Below are positions 24,001-34,934 of a DNA stretch of 64,000 nt, in pieces (the first letter of the stretch is position 1; every line of letters starts with the position of its first letter). The DNA is from Lateolabrax maculatus (Eukaryota; Chordata; Actinopteri; Acropomatiformes; Lateolabracidae), in assembly GCA_031216445.1 (NCBI GenBank), contig CM062213.1:4850001-4914000 (forward strand). The letters run 5' to 3'. The position numbers were made by a program, and so were the translations under genes. The notes beneath the pieces were generated by a model. The model made no database searches. It was given only the letters and a program-made list of their open reading frames with translations, and was not told the DNA's origin.

Positions 24001-24220
24001 TGGGTGATCACCACACCATGGCCAGTAGCCAATACAGCTATTTTATGTGGTTGCTCTGATCACTAAGAGTAAAGGTTAGTTGTGTGTTTAGATTATTGAT
24101 TGAGGAATGTTTTTGAGAAGAACCCTTTTCATGCCAGTGAGAAAAGGCATTTTACTGAAGCCCAGGTTCAGTATAGAACTAAAAGCTGGTCAAAACTGAA
24201 TGATCTGTTTTTGTGTTCAG

Positions 24221-24406
24221 GAGGGAAGCCTTTCTTTACTCGGAACCGATCCGAGCTGAAGGGGACCTTCATCAATACCAAGCTGAAAAAGAGCCGTCGA
24301 GGGTTCGGCTTCACCGTCGTGGGAGGCGACGAGCCAGACGAGTTCCTGCAGATCAAGAGCCTGGTCCTGGATGGACCTGCTGCTCTCGATGGCAAAATGG
24401 AGACAG
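24221..24406 (+). CDS. magi1: MAGI1 window exon 9: first half of PDZ1
   Basis: A 186-nt exon with acceptor TGTGTTCAG and donor G|GTTGGT, phase 1 to phase 1. It encodes GKPFFTRNRSELKGTFI and then the PDZ1 core, KKSRRGFGFTVVGGDEPDEF. GFGF is the carboxylate-binding loop at visible residues 362-365. It ends DGPAALDGKMET. PDZ folds bind C-terminal peptides of membrane and junctional partners. KPFFTRN just upstream of PDZ1 is diagnostic of MAGI family members. Confidence 0.97.
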
Positions 24407-24583
24407 GTTGGTTTACTAAATGTATCAACGTTCACAAAGAAGGAATCCTGCGTTTGAATATCGCTTTAGTTTGCTTTTCAATTGTGTATAAGCATTGTGT
24501 ATAAGTAAAGAAGCTTAACAAAAGATGAATGAATTGCTTACATACCAAATAAAACTAACTTCTCCCTCGTCTCCCCCTATAAG
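24407..24583 (+). other. magi1: intron 9 (177 bp)
   Basis: A very short intron splitting PDZ1, with a good C/T tract before the acceptor (CCCCCTATAAG). Confidence 0.9.
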
Positions 24584-25243
24584 GTGATGTGATCGTGAGC
24601 GTCAATGACACATGTGTGCTAGGATACACCCATGCCCAAGTTGTGAAGATCTTCCAGTCCATCCCAATTGGCTCCATGGTCAACTTGGAGCTGTGCCGTG
24701 GCTACCCACTGCCCTTTGACCCCGATGACCCAAACACCAGCCTGGTCACCTCAGTGGCCATTCTCGAGAACAAGGAGCCTATCATTGTCAACGGCCAGGA
24801 GGCCTCCAACAGCTACGACTCGCCGTCCAGCCACGGCAGTCAGAACAACAACAATGGCTCAACCAACGGCGTGGCACCCCTCAACGGCCTCCCGCGACCC
24901 CACAGCCCGTCGGCGGAGATGGCCTCTGATACCTCCTCCCAGCACGGCTACCCCAGCGACGTGGTCACCCTGGCCTCATCCATCGCAACACAACCGGAGC
25001 TCATCACTGTACACATGGAGAAAGGAGACAAGGGCTTCGGCTTCACCATCGCCGACAGCCCCGGAGGCGGGGGGCAGAGAGTGAAGCAGATCGTGGACTA
25101 CCCGCGCTGCCGCGGCCTCAAGGAGGGCGACATCATCGTGGAGGTGAACAAGAGAAACGTGCAGAGCATGTCTCACAACCAGGTGGTCGACCTGCTCAGC
25201 AAGTGTCCCAAAGGCAGCGAGGTCACCATGCTCGTGCAGAGAG
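24584..25243 (+). CDS. magi1: MAGI1 window exon 10: second half of PDZ1, linker and entire PDZ2
   Basis: A 660-nt exon, the largest internal one, with donor G|GTGAGT, phase 1 to phase 1. It starts GDVIVSVNDTCVLGYTHAQ, completing PDZ1, then CRGYPLPFDPDDPNTSLVTS, a highly conserved MAGI string. A Ser/Asn-rich linker with an NNNNGSTNG run follows. PDZ2 runs from LITVHMEKG (visible ~535) through GFGFTIADSPGGGGQRVKQI, CRGLKEGDIIVEVN and CPKGSEVTMLVQR. In mammals PDZ2 is the domain reported to bind PTEN. Nothing in the domain looks damaged. Confidence 0.97.
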
Positions 25244-27615
25244 GTGAGTGGAGGCTGATCTCTCCTTATGTGCACTTGTCGCCTCAGTGAATTCGTCTTT
25301 TGTATTGTAACTGATGACAGCAGATGGAAATAAGGAAACTGGAGGAAACAGGTGTCAAGTTATATGGCGGTTTCTGATTTTATGCGCCCATATGTTGAAG
25401 TATTGCAAAACAAAACAAACCTTTTCCATGAATCTGTTTGATGCTGTTGGCAGAAGATAATAGGCTCCTGCCTTGCAGGCTGGTCCAGCTCACAGAGAGC
25501 TCTTTTATTGACACACATATTTATTTATTCATGTAAATAGAGGTTGGAGGCAAAAAAGAATCGCAAAGAAGGCAAGATAGAGGGATAATCATGGTATGGA
25601 AGGAGAAAAGGAGAGAAAGTTGGAAAACATTTGAGGACGTGGCTGAAAGTGAAGTGGGAATAGAGAGTGAGGTGTTTGCACTGAATAGCACTGACAGGCA
25701 GAACATTATAGCTGTCTGGAAATGGAAAGGAGGCAGAAAGAAGGGAAAGTGAAAAGGGCAGATGGAGGAACTATGAAAAGAAGAGTAAACACGGGAGGGA
25801 AACTCAGGTTTAGTTGGTGTTTCAGGTCAGAGAGTCTGAATATTCTCCCTTTTTATTTCATGTCTCATACTCCGTTTCTCTCTCTGCCCAGGTTCTTATT
25901 CACTCCCTTCTGTTTATGTCTGCTGTATTTGTTGTTTGACAACATTTCTTGTTTATTTAAGGCTTTTAGTGTACTCGCATGTCAAAGCTGGTCATTCTAA
26001 AGGTGCCACTAACTTTGCTGGAGTGGCTTTTATCCACCCTCCTGGGTACCTGGCCTGGTATGAGCTGAAGTTAGTAAAAATGTTTTACTGTTAACATAAA
26101 TTTTCAGTGTTAGTTGGTCAATGTCAATGCTGCGCACCAGCATGTGAATGCCGCTATTCAGAATGCACCACCCAGCTTTTGTCGCGGTTTCTGATTGAAA
26201 ATCACTGTCGCACAGAAACACTAAATGGAAACAAAGCAACTGTGAATGGAGGATAAAACTGAAATGATTGAATTTCGGTATTTTCCCTCCAATCCCCCTC
26301 AGACTTGCAGACCTCCAGAGCTCTAAACGCGCTGTGTGATACAAGTAATTGGACTATTTTCTCTGTCAGACTGTCCATAGCTTGCTTTGGGGCTTATTAA
26401 TTCAAGTAACTAAAAGGTTTTTTGTGTGTGCACACACACACACGCAGTTTATCTCCTCTGTAGGGTTAAGTGCTCAGAACTGTCGAGGGAAATTGGTCAG
26501 ATGAATGGCGGCCGAGTCGCATTGTAGTCTCACATTGAGTCCCCGTCTTTTTCTCTGTCTTTTTATTTACATGTGTGACTCTGTCTCAATTTGCATCTCC
26601 GTTTCTTCCAACATGTCTGTCTATGTCACTCCAAACACACACAGACCAAACCGCTCAACTCCCCCTCACTGGCTTTTGCTAATGAGTAGCATTTCTCCAT
26701 CGTGCTCGTGTACACAAGCCCATAAAGTGATACAGCATCATCATGGGCCGGGGTTTTATGGGCTGTCAATGAAACAGAAGGCAGTTTAGCTGGGCTTGTG
26801 TAAACCCAGTGACTGGCTTCGATAGCCGCAGACATACAGACGTGACTGTGATAGAAGGAATGGCACTGAGCTAAAATACAAAGGTATGGAGGATGATTAT
26901 GCATGTGGAGCATTTTAATTGACCCGGCATTAATAACTGGCTTTTATGGTTGGTTTTATCCTACGTAGGGTTTGGTACAAAGGGTGCCAGTCAGCAGGTA
27001 AACACACAAATGCAGGAAACAAATGTGAAAGCCAGTTTAATATCTAGTGTATTATAGCAGGACATGCCTTTTTGGTACGTCATGCAGATTAATAACAAGA
27101 ACAAAAGTCTGCTCACTGCACTTCTCCCATTTGGACATTTAAGCACCAAGTGCTGGCTCCTGTATGTTTTACAAAGAGCCTTTCTGATTAAGAGCCTAAT
27201 GGCTCCAACAACATAACAGGCAGTAATTAGTGAGCCAAAGTACAAATTGGACTAGTGCAGTGTGTCAGCTTTTTTTATTTGTTGTGCGCTATGGCTGGGT
27301 ATCAAACCTAAATGTGTGCATCAAATAAGCTGTCAAGTCCTAAAACCTGGCATTGAATCCTCAGTCAGGTTTTTTAGTTTTTCTCACAGCTTTGATACTT
27401 TTGCCAATTATAACTGTAATTATTTACACAAAGCCCTTGTAACATTTGTTCGACTCTTGACGAACAAAAGGCTTCTGTAAAGAAGAAAAATATGTTTATA
27501 CTCCACAAAACAAGCTAGTATTGAGCCCAGGCCTATCTAGCATCTGGACATGGATTGTGGATGTGTGAGATCTCTATATGTTATAGATATAAACAACCAA
27601 AATAATATTTGATCC

Positions 27616-27942
27616 AGGGATGCAACTAAATTATTATTGCTATTATTGATTAATAATTTATTTTTGTTTTGTCTATAAATGTCAGGAAAAAGTGAAAAAA
27701 TGTCCCTCAGTTTCCCAGAGTGAAAGATGATGTCTTCAGATGTTTTGTTTTATCCAAGTCTATCCAACAGTCTAAAAATATAGATATTCAGTTTCATCTG
27801 ACACAAAACAGACATAAAACAGCAAATTATCGGAACGTGGAACAGAGAATGATGTTTCCTCTGCTTGATAAATTACTTTAATCATTAGTCGATTTTTACA
27901 ATTTTCTGACGATAGACTTCATCTACTAATTGTTTCAGCACT
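27616..27942. mobile_element. short interspersed inverted-repeat element common in percomorph fish
   Basis: A ~330-bp element running from GGGATGCAACTAAAT on the left to ACTAATTGTTTCAGCAC on the right. The ends are imperfect inverted repeats of each other. The interior has the words GTCTATAAATGTCAG, AAGATGATGTCTTCA and ATATTCAGTTT, in an order I recognise from a high-copy fish repeat. It has no coding capacity, so it is a non-autonomous, MITE-like remnant. Confidence 0.65.
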
Positions 27943-28180
27943 TTCTTTATTTAATCTGATGCCCGATACAGTGTATATAGTACAGGCAAATAAAAGTAAT
28001 TTAGATAGTTCATATGTAGCATTACAAATACATAAAGTAAGAAAAAGAACCTATACCAGGGCTACAGTACCTTGGCTGCATCAAAGCTTTATTGACACAA
28101 ATCCTTTATGTATGTTTCTTCAGATTTCTCCATGTTAAATGATGAATCTGTCATCATTCACATGTCATACGTGTTGCTAA

Positions 28181-28200
28181 CACACACACACTCACACACT

Positions 28201-28234
<34 letters not shown>

Positions 28235-28244
28235 CACACACACA
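28181..28244. repeat. (CA)n microsatellite, interrupted by CT
   Basis: A CA-rich tract with several CT interruptions, in intron 10. Confidence 0.93.
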
Positions 28245-31200
28245 GTTGCACTCATGAGAACATAAACCAAGGTCCTAGACACGGTGCCTTAATTACTCTC
28301 CAGCTCTTCTCCTCACTGCTTTCTCACTCCGACTCGCTCCACCAGTAGCAGCGAGGCACGTTGGCCTCTAATTGGGGTCCTGATGTCAGCTTTGCTTATC
28401 ATACACATACATCTTTTTCCCTCTTGTGCTCTCTTTTTACTCTCACTCTCCTTCCATCCATCAAGAATCTCCTCTTCCCTGAGCAAACACCGCTTGTGCA
28501 TGTACACCCATGCATCCACACACACTCAGTGTCTGTCTCAAACATGAGCAGTTCTGCATCCAATTATAGATTCGAGGCAGAAGTACCTCAGTACAGTCTT
28601 AATTGGAGAAGATTCACCCCTCCTCCAACCCTCCATCCCCCTTTTTTATGTTTCTATTCCCCCACTGCCAGTGAGTAGATTCAAGCCCGCTCGCCCACAT
28701 AAAGATGGGAGCCAATCTCTGAGGACCAGCGTACAAAGATACAGACTCGTTAAGCCGGCTGCGTGCAACAGTGTGCCCCCTCACCCCTCTCCCACTGTCT
28801 TTCTCACAGTGCGTGAGCATGTGCACAGGTCGGGTCGTGTGAAACTGTGAACATTCAGTGTGCTGAATGATGGAGGGGGAACTGCTATTCATGGATCTCG
28901 GTGTGAAAACCTGGCAATGTGAATCTCATTTGAGGGTTTTTGCTTTCATTGTCCTTGTCTGCGAAAGCTACATTAGCTATGAAGAATCTTTTTGGACCTT
29001 TTTGGTCCAGTTAATACATACAGAGGAAGAACTACCCACAGGGTCGGAGTGTCAGGTTATGAGACTTTGAAAGTGGTTCTTAGGTTATGCACACAAGACA
29101 CAGAGGTTTAACAGACATTTTGTACTGCCTATAACCACACAGGCATGATTTATTACTCCAATCAGGTCTGTGTTTCGTGATACATCGTTCTTTCATTTGT
29201 CTAATTACAGTGCTCTAATGTGCTCATTTTCCCCTGCCTGTCTTCTCCTGCCCCCACTGATGCACTGACATAACTCATTTTGGCCCCTGATGTCTTGCCG
29301 TAGCACAGACACTAATTTCCTCTCCCCTGTTCGCTTTAAAAAGGTGTAAATGTTAGAGGGTCTACGGGGACGCGTACACCTGCTGTACAGCCTTTTGTCA
29401 GCGAAAACTAGTTTGGGTGTTGAATTTGTGAAACACAGCCCCTCAATAGCCCAGCAGCTCATGTCATTAGTCAGCTGTAGCAAAATGAAGCCCATTTGTC
29501 TCAGCATGGATGTAGAGTCATGTTTTATTTTTTTTTTCTTTCACTGTTTGTAAGGCAATTTGTGCTTGGCTGCTGCGGCATCTACGTGTAGCCATGTACG
29601 GGAAAGGGAAGGAAAGGCAGTTGTAGTGGATGAAGGGGGAGCAAACAGTGTTGGATGGAAGGATGTCAGACGATCAGAGAGATGATGAAGGACCGGCGCA
29701 GAAACCCCCATGATGCTCTGCTCCCTCTCTTTCCCTCTCTCTCCCCACACTTCATGACTCATCAATCATACGCTGACACATTAGTCCCTGCTGGGCAATC
29801 AGGCCTCGCACTCTCAGAATGAGAGATGGACCTTTTCTCTCCTCCCACGTAGCCAGCGGATGGACAAATGGCAGGTTGAGGGACTAACACAGACAAGAGG
29901 TGTTAAACTATTTTGCAAATGTCAATGTATTTGATGAACCCCTCCACTGCACAGTCACTTTCCTCATCTCCTTTAAATGAATGGGAAACTAAATACCCAA
30001 AGACATGTTTGAGACCTCACATTATCTGCTTGGCTTCCTGGAAAAACTCTTAAGAGGCTTCATCTACAAAGCATCCATAGTGTTAAAGCACAAGAGGGTG
30101 TATTTCCTCTTGTTTACGTTTGTTTGCGTTTCCGTTCATTTCCTTTAAGTGCAGTTTGAAAGCAATTTATTGTACCCTTGAAGACAGACAGGGGGTTGAA
30201 ATGTGTGTTTTTCTTTGTTTTTTCATCGACAAACGGCTTAAAGAGGGTAAAAACACCAAGTGGATCATTGTCACACTAGATAGCTCCTATTGGCATAATG
30301 TTGGGCAAGTGAACCGACAGCTTGTAAATGCCTCCTGTCAAAAAGCACTCCACAAATCAGTGTTCTTTGAGGACACACACTGAAAGGCACAAACACAATT
30401 ATGTGGACTTACATGACCCACATAAACAAACTCGCAGTTACCGGCATGCACATTCATAAGGCCCGTATAATGTGGACAGACTTGTACACACCCATTAGAA
30501 AGAGATAAACGTTGAAGATGAGTCCCTGCACAGACCAAAGTAGGAAATCAATTCACTGTATGGGCAGGAAGCGTTGTATTTTTGCCCACTTCGCATTAAA
30601 AATTCTGCTGACTGCACGTTCCAATGCCACCATAACGAACAGCATTGCAGTCCTGAAAAGCAATAATGGGGGAGCGGCCTGCCCGCTAGGTGCCCACGAT
30701 TCACCTCACTCTTTTGGCCTGCTGGAGGCTTGTGCCTGTGAATCACTGCTTGTTGCACAGGGACAAGGTGAGCCTCTCTCTCCCCCAACCCCCACCAATC
30801 TCCCATGTCTTCACACCTCCATAGCCATTGGGCGAGTTGTAAATCTCTACCATTGCACCATCCTTTGTTTCTATGACAATGCTCTGCTCTGCAGATAATC
30901 TGCGCTGGGGTCTCCTCTGGGTGGAGGTGTGCATTTGTGGGAGGAGGGGATTTCACCCCTGCTACAATAAGGAAGGCACAATGCAAGGAAAACGTTGTTT
31001 TTTAAGATAAATCATCACTTTTTTTTTTTTTTCATGCATGCATGCTCGCCCTGCTCATCTTTGGTTTGCTCCTCTGTCACATTTAATTTTAGTTTACACA
31101 CATAGAGCTAAGGTTAAATAAAGCTGTACTCTACAGGGCTGTCACATCGTGGCTGCTGATGTACACAGCTGATGTGAGCCTTTCACTCCTTGGAGACCGT

Positions 31201-32117
31201 CTGTCACTTCCCCACGGTCACCAGGCGCTGTCGCCACGGTGACAGATGGACCATCCTGTTGGAAGCCATCGCTCCTAGCCGAGACCTACCACCACGTACG
31301 CACACACACACGTACTGCAGACGGACAACATAATCTGCTTAGTAATGGCTTCCGTTTAGTGACTGCTGTGCTGCCAGGTATATCTGTTGAAGGGAACTGT
31401 TCAACACGTGTGGCCGATGGTACAGTACTTCTTGTCAGCCTCTGCTTATTTCAGCTGAATACAATTAATCCAAACCAGAACTCTTTTGGGAGCAGTTTTT
31501 TGCTGAATTCATCTTTCCCGTGTGTCAATGCTTCCATATGTATAGTTGTAAGTAGAATATATTTGTTCCACCACACCTTATTTCCGGCCCACTATGCATT
31601 GTGTTTTGTGCACCCAAACTATTGGAATTTGACCAGTTGTGGGGCTGTCACACAGAGAAAAACAAGCCGTGGTTGCTGAAATTCATGGAGTTTGGCCTTA
31701 GGCAGTGAAACAAGATGACTGTTATTCTGTCAAGCTCAATAAGAAATGTTGCTGCAATCCTCAAATATACTGGATACTTTGTTATTTTGGCTTCATTGCA
31801 ATTCATAATAATCAGTTGATACATCATAAATCATAAAAAACACATATTATTTGAATTTAGTGCCCCGTAGGTTGAGCAGTCCTTCATTATTCACTGTTAA
31901 GAATGCATTTTCTGTCACAAATTTTAAGATTTAGTAAGTAGAATTTAGTAGAATTATTTTTGAGAGCTGGAGGCTCCGCAGTGTGCAGGCCAGCCGAGAT
32001 CGCCCACCTGTCCACAACCGCTCTTTCCTCCCCCTAGTATGTAATTAGGACTGGAGGTTGGCCCAAACATCCACAATACCTTTTGATCTCAGAGCTTCAA
32101 ACACACCGTGGGGCTTC

Positions 32118-32168
32118 ACACCCACACCCACCCACACACACACCCACCCACACACACTAACACACACC

Positions 32169-32209
<41 letters not shown>
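32118..32209. repeat. (CA)n microsatellite with CCCA variants
   Basis: CA tract preceded by CCCACA/CCCACC variants, in intron 10. Confidence 0.93.
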
Positions 32210-32210
<1 letters not shown>

Positions 32211-33355
32211 GACTAAACCCATAGAACTGCTTTTGTCTCCAATGTACTGTTGACCTGTGCACAGTTTCATCTTCTTGTATTTGTTTATGAATGTTTGTCA
32301 ATGCGCATCAAGGCCGAGCAGTTTAGTTGAGTTCTACATTATTTGCTTTTACAGTAAAAGAAATCGATTTCAAGATGGAATTTAAAAAGTTCAGTGCATT
32401 ACGAAGACCTGAATCGACCTGCGTCTCAGTCTGTTTATTACACACACGGGCGTGTCCGTTTTGTGTATGTGTGTCCGATCGAAGGGCTGGGAGAGAGAGC
32501 GTGCTGAGAGACATTGACGGACGGCAGCAGCAGATCAGTTGCAGTGGATAGATGAAGGATAATCAACCATCAGCCTGACACTTTGGCTGACAGCATGCTT
32601 AGCCCAGAGAGAATACCTCGGGATCCACAGTGTGCATTTGCGAACGCACCTGATTTAAGGGATTGTTTTGCACTCCTGAATGAATGATTCCTTATTGATT
32701 GAAAAAAGGGGGTGAAAAGGGGAGAGGAGAGGGGAGGGGGGGAGAAGAAAAAAACTGCAGACGCAACACAGTTGGAGCTGTCAGTTGTGAATGAACCCAG
32801 ATGTCTGAGAGATAAAGAAGATGAGTGTGTGTGTGTGTGATCTTATCCTCACAGTTTCCCTAAAGGATTGACACACAATAGTGGCCCATTTTCTTAGATC
32901 AGACACCGCCTAGTCTCACTCATGCTTTACATGTGTTACACACCCCCATTTGTATGTAAGAGGTGTGTGTGTGTGGTTCGTACTCCACTCCTTGTTGAAT
33001 TTTGAATGTTAAAGAGGTAAATACACACCAGTAGTCTTGCATTTTCTCTTTGTTTCATGCATTCCTTCTCCCGTTCTCATTTCCATAACTTCATACAACT
33101 GTTTATTTCATGCAGAGTCGAGGGAGGGAGGGAGGGAGGGGGAGAGGGCAGTGATGTGCTTAAGGAGAACATTTCCCTGGCTAGATACAGGCTGTGTTAG
33201 CATTTTAGCCATCAGTCAGTCTTTCTTTGTGCGCTCGCCTGGGATAATGATATTTCGGCGATGAGGTTTCTGGTCACTGCTCACTCACTCAGAAACCCCC
33301 GTCCATCATAGCTTAAGCACACTTTGATTTGTGTCGGGAGCGGTGCACGAATGCT

Positions 33356-33361
<6 letters not shown>

Positions 33362-33393
<32 letters not shown>

Positions 33394-33409
33394 GTGTGTG
33401 TGTGTGTGC
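33362..33409. repeat. (TG)n microsatellite
   Basis: TG tract with one internal TTG slip, directly upstream of the G/A-rich and CpG-rich block of intron 10. Confidence 0.93.
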
Positions 33410-33458
33410 AGCTGCGTGGATGTTTACCAGCATGTGGGGGTGGGAGGGAGACTGAGAT

Positions 33459-33546
33459 GGAGAGAGAGAGAGAGAGAGAGGAAGAGGGAGGGAGGGTGAT
33501 GATGCTGAGGGAAGAAAAGGGAGGGAGGACAGTGTGCAGTGAGGTG

Positions 33547-33579
<33 letters not shown>
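33459..33579. repeat. (GA)n tracts
   Basis: Two GA runs (about 33459-33481 and 33550-33579) separated by G/A-rich sequence, immediately upstream of the CpG-rich candidate promoter. GA-rich runs are common near vertebrate and fish 5' UTRs. Confidence 0.9.
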
Positions 33580-33581
<2 letters not shown>

Positions 33582-33692
33582 GGGGGAAAAAAGGAAAAGG
33601 CAGCAGGAAAGAGAGACGGGGAGGACGCGGCAACTGCCTATAGATGCTGGAGCCTTCGACAGCGGAGCGCGGCGCTCAGCGGACACAGGAAG

Positions 33693-33765
33693 ATGGTCTC
33701 AGTAAGAGGGGAACTGACGGTTGCCTATAATTTAATGTTCAGTATCTTGGACTCCTTCTCCATGG
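33693..33765 (+). CDS. magi1: candidate alternative first coding exon (MAGI1 short isoform)
   Basis: An ATG in strong context (AAGATGG: A at -3, G at +4) lies in the CpG-rich block and opens 24 codons (MVSVRGELTVAYN...LDSFSM) ending at G|GTAATG. This leaves phase 1, exactly what the acceptor at 34394 requires, so a transcript would read straight into VAPAKKSPK and on through PDZ3-5. A stronger donor (A|GTAAGA at 33701/33702) lies after three codons and leaves phase 0, which would join the phase-0 acceptors at 34890 or 36794. No homologue of the N-terminal peptide is known to me. Confidence 0.3.
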
Positions 33766-33894
33766 GTAATGCTACGGCCAGGAACTCCAGAGCACAGCTC
33801 GCTTTTTTCTCCTCTCTGCTCCTCTGTCTTTATTCTCTGGCTTAGTTGCTCTCCAGGATTCTGTCCTTTCCTCTTAACTCTCACTTTCCTCCCT

Positions 33895-33910
33895 CACACA
33901 CACTCACACA

Positions 33911-33966
<56 letters not shown>

Positions 33967-33977
33967 CTCACACGCGT
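33895..33977. repeat. (CA)n microsatellite
   Basis: CA tract with CT interruptions at both ends, lying inside the CpG-rich block of intron 10. Confidence 0.95.
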
Positions 33978-34393
33978 GCGCCCCGCCGCCGTCGGGTAGC
34001 CGGGGTCTAGTGAGCGCCGGGTTAGCCCTTGGGGCTGGCCCCACTCTTCCGCTGCACCAGTCAAGCCGAGCGCTGGCCGCGGCAGTGATGCAGATAGATC
34101 GCGCTGCCTGCACCCCCCTCCCTTCCCTTCCCTTCCTCCCTCCTCAAACGCCAGGCGCGGATGGGCGAGCAAAGGAACCAGGCAGGGAAAGAGAGGAAAG
34201 AAAGGGAGAAGGAGACGAGGGCTAGATGAGCACTGTTGTGACATTGTTTTGGAGTCAGCGTTATCTGGTTTTTGTTCCTTTTCTTCTTTTTTTGTTCTCC
34301 TTTTATCTGAACATGGACGATGTGCTAAAACTACATTGGTAACCTTCTCCTTTTTTTATTTTCTTTTTTCCCCATTTCTATCTGGCTACACAG

Positions 34394-34425
34394 GGGTGGC
34401 ACCTGCAAAGAAGAGCCCAAAACTG
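34394..34425 (+). CDS. magi1: MAGI1 window exon 11: 32-nt linker exon after PDZ2
   Basis: Only 32 bases, acceptor CTACACAG and donor CTG|GTAAGT. Phase 1 in, phase 0 out. With the preceding G it encodes GVAPAKKSPKL, equivalent to GLPVPKKSPK directly after PDZ2 in mammalian MAGI1. It is too short to stand as an open frame; the call rests on phase, splice sites and the KKSPK string. Confidence 0.93.
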
Positions 34426-34889
34426 GTAAGTAGTTGTTTTCCTATATAATTTCTCCTCTCCCATCCATCCATCACTCCCCTGTCCTCCGTCTCCTCGGTG
34501 CGTCTGTCAGAGGGGATATTTGGCTCACTCTCACAGCCTCTCCTCTCCTGCCTCATCTCTCTCCTCTGTACGGTGTAACTTGTGCTGATGTGTTGGGTTT
34601 GTTTGTAGACATGGGCTCCTGTGCCGTGTGGGGGTGGATCCCTGTAGCTTTACATCAGCGCCCCCGCCTCTCCGGTGGGGGCTGGGACGAGGGGCTTTGA
34701 TGCACAGCGTGAGCTGGGTTGCAAACACGCTGATGATCGCATCGCGCTGGGTGCTAAGCTTGCAGAGTGAGAGTTGAATGTATGATCACAGCTGTGAGAC
34801 GGCGTCATCCTGTGATATACCCTGCATTAATGGAGGGAACTTGTTTACTGTGTTTGACTGAACGTGTGTTTGTCCATTTTGTTTTGCAG
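34426..34889 (+). other. magi1: intron 11 (464 bp)
   Basis: C/T-rich at 34440-34570. Nothing else is recognised. Confidence 0.8.
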
Positions 34890-34934
34890 GATGATTTTGA
34901 GCTGGCTCCTCCATACAGAGATTACACTAGGATG
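34890..34934 (+). CDS. magi1: candidate 45-nt in-frame cassette microexon
   Basis: Acceptor TGTTTTGCAG and donor ATG|GTATGT flank exactly 45 bases with no stop, encoding DDFELAPPYRDYTRM. Phase 0 at both ends, and the neighbouring exons also meet at phase 0, so it can be included or skipped without changing the frame. PPYR resembles a WW-domain ligand core (PPxY-like but lacking the final Tyr); two further Tyr and an acidic start suggest a short regulatory insert. I do not recall it from mammalian MAGI1, so it is taken as optional. Confidence 0.6.

Larger units (their letters stand above)
21777..24220 (+). other. magi1: intron 8 (2.4 kb)
   Basis: Contains CA tracts at 22794-22828 and 23943-23998 and C/T-rich sequence at 22370-22600. 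No exon is recognised. Confidence 0.8.
33610..34200 (+). promoter_or_regulatory. magi1: CpG-rich block, candidate internal promoter of magi1
   Basis: Intronic sequence here is generally CpG-poor, but CpGs cluster in two parts. The first, 33624-33682, has words such as GAGCGCGGCGCTCAGCGG. The second, 33970-34110, has ACGCGTGCG, CCGCCGCCGTCGGG and GCCGCGGCAG. A CA tract at 33895-33960 lies between them. The block follows GA-rich repeats and precedes the linker exon at 34394. Density of CpG plus position suggest an unmethylated promoter for a short isoform starting after PDZ2. This is inference; no TATA box or transcript is visible. Confidence 0.4.
25244..34393 (+). other. magi1: intron 10 (9.15 kb)
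   Basis: The largest intron. Notable contents: a nested inverted repeat at 26711-26802, an inverted-repeat element at 27616-27942, CA/TG tracts at 28181, 32118, 33362 and 33895, an X-box-like palindrome at 31230-31243, G/A-rich sequence at 32700-32750 and 33440-33600, and a CpG-rich block at ~33610-34200 with a possible internal first exon. No MAGI1 coding exon with both splice sites is recognised elsewhere in it. Confidence 0.8.

Noticed and set aside
24668..25084. 138-residue frame inside exon 10
   Set aside because: Out-of-frame reading of the PDZ1/linker/PDZ2 exon; Thr/Pro-rich shadow.
30495..30986. 163-residue - strand frame in intron 10
   Set aside because: No known motif, and overlapping frames of similar length on the + strand argue for chance.
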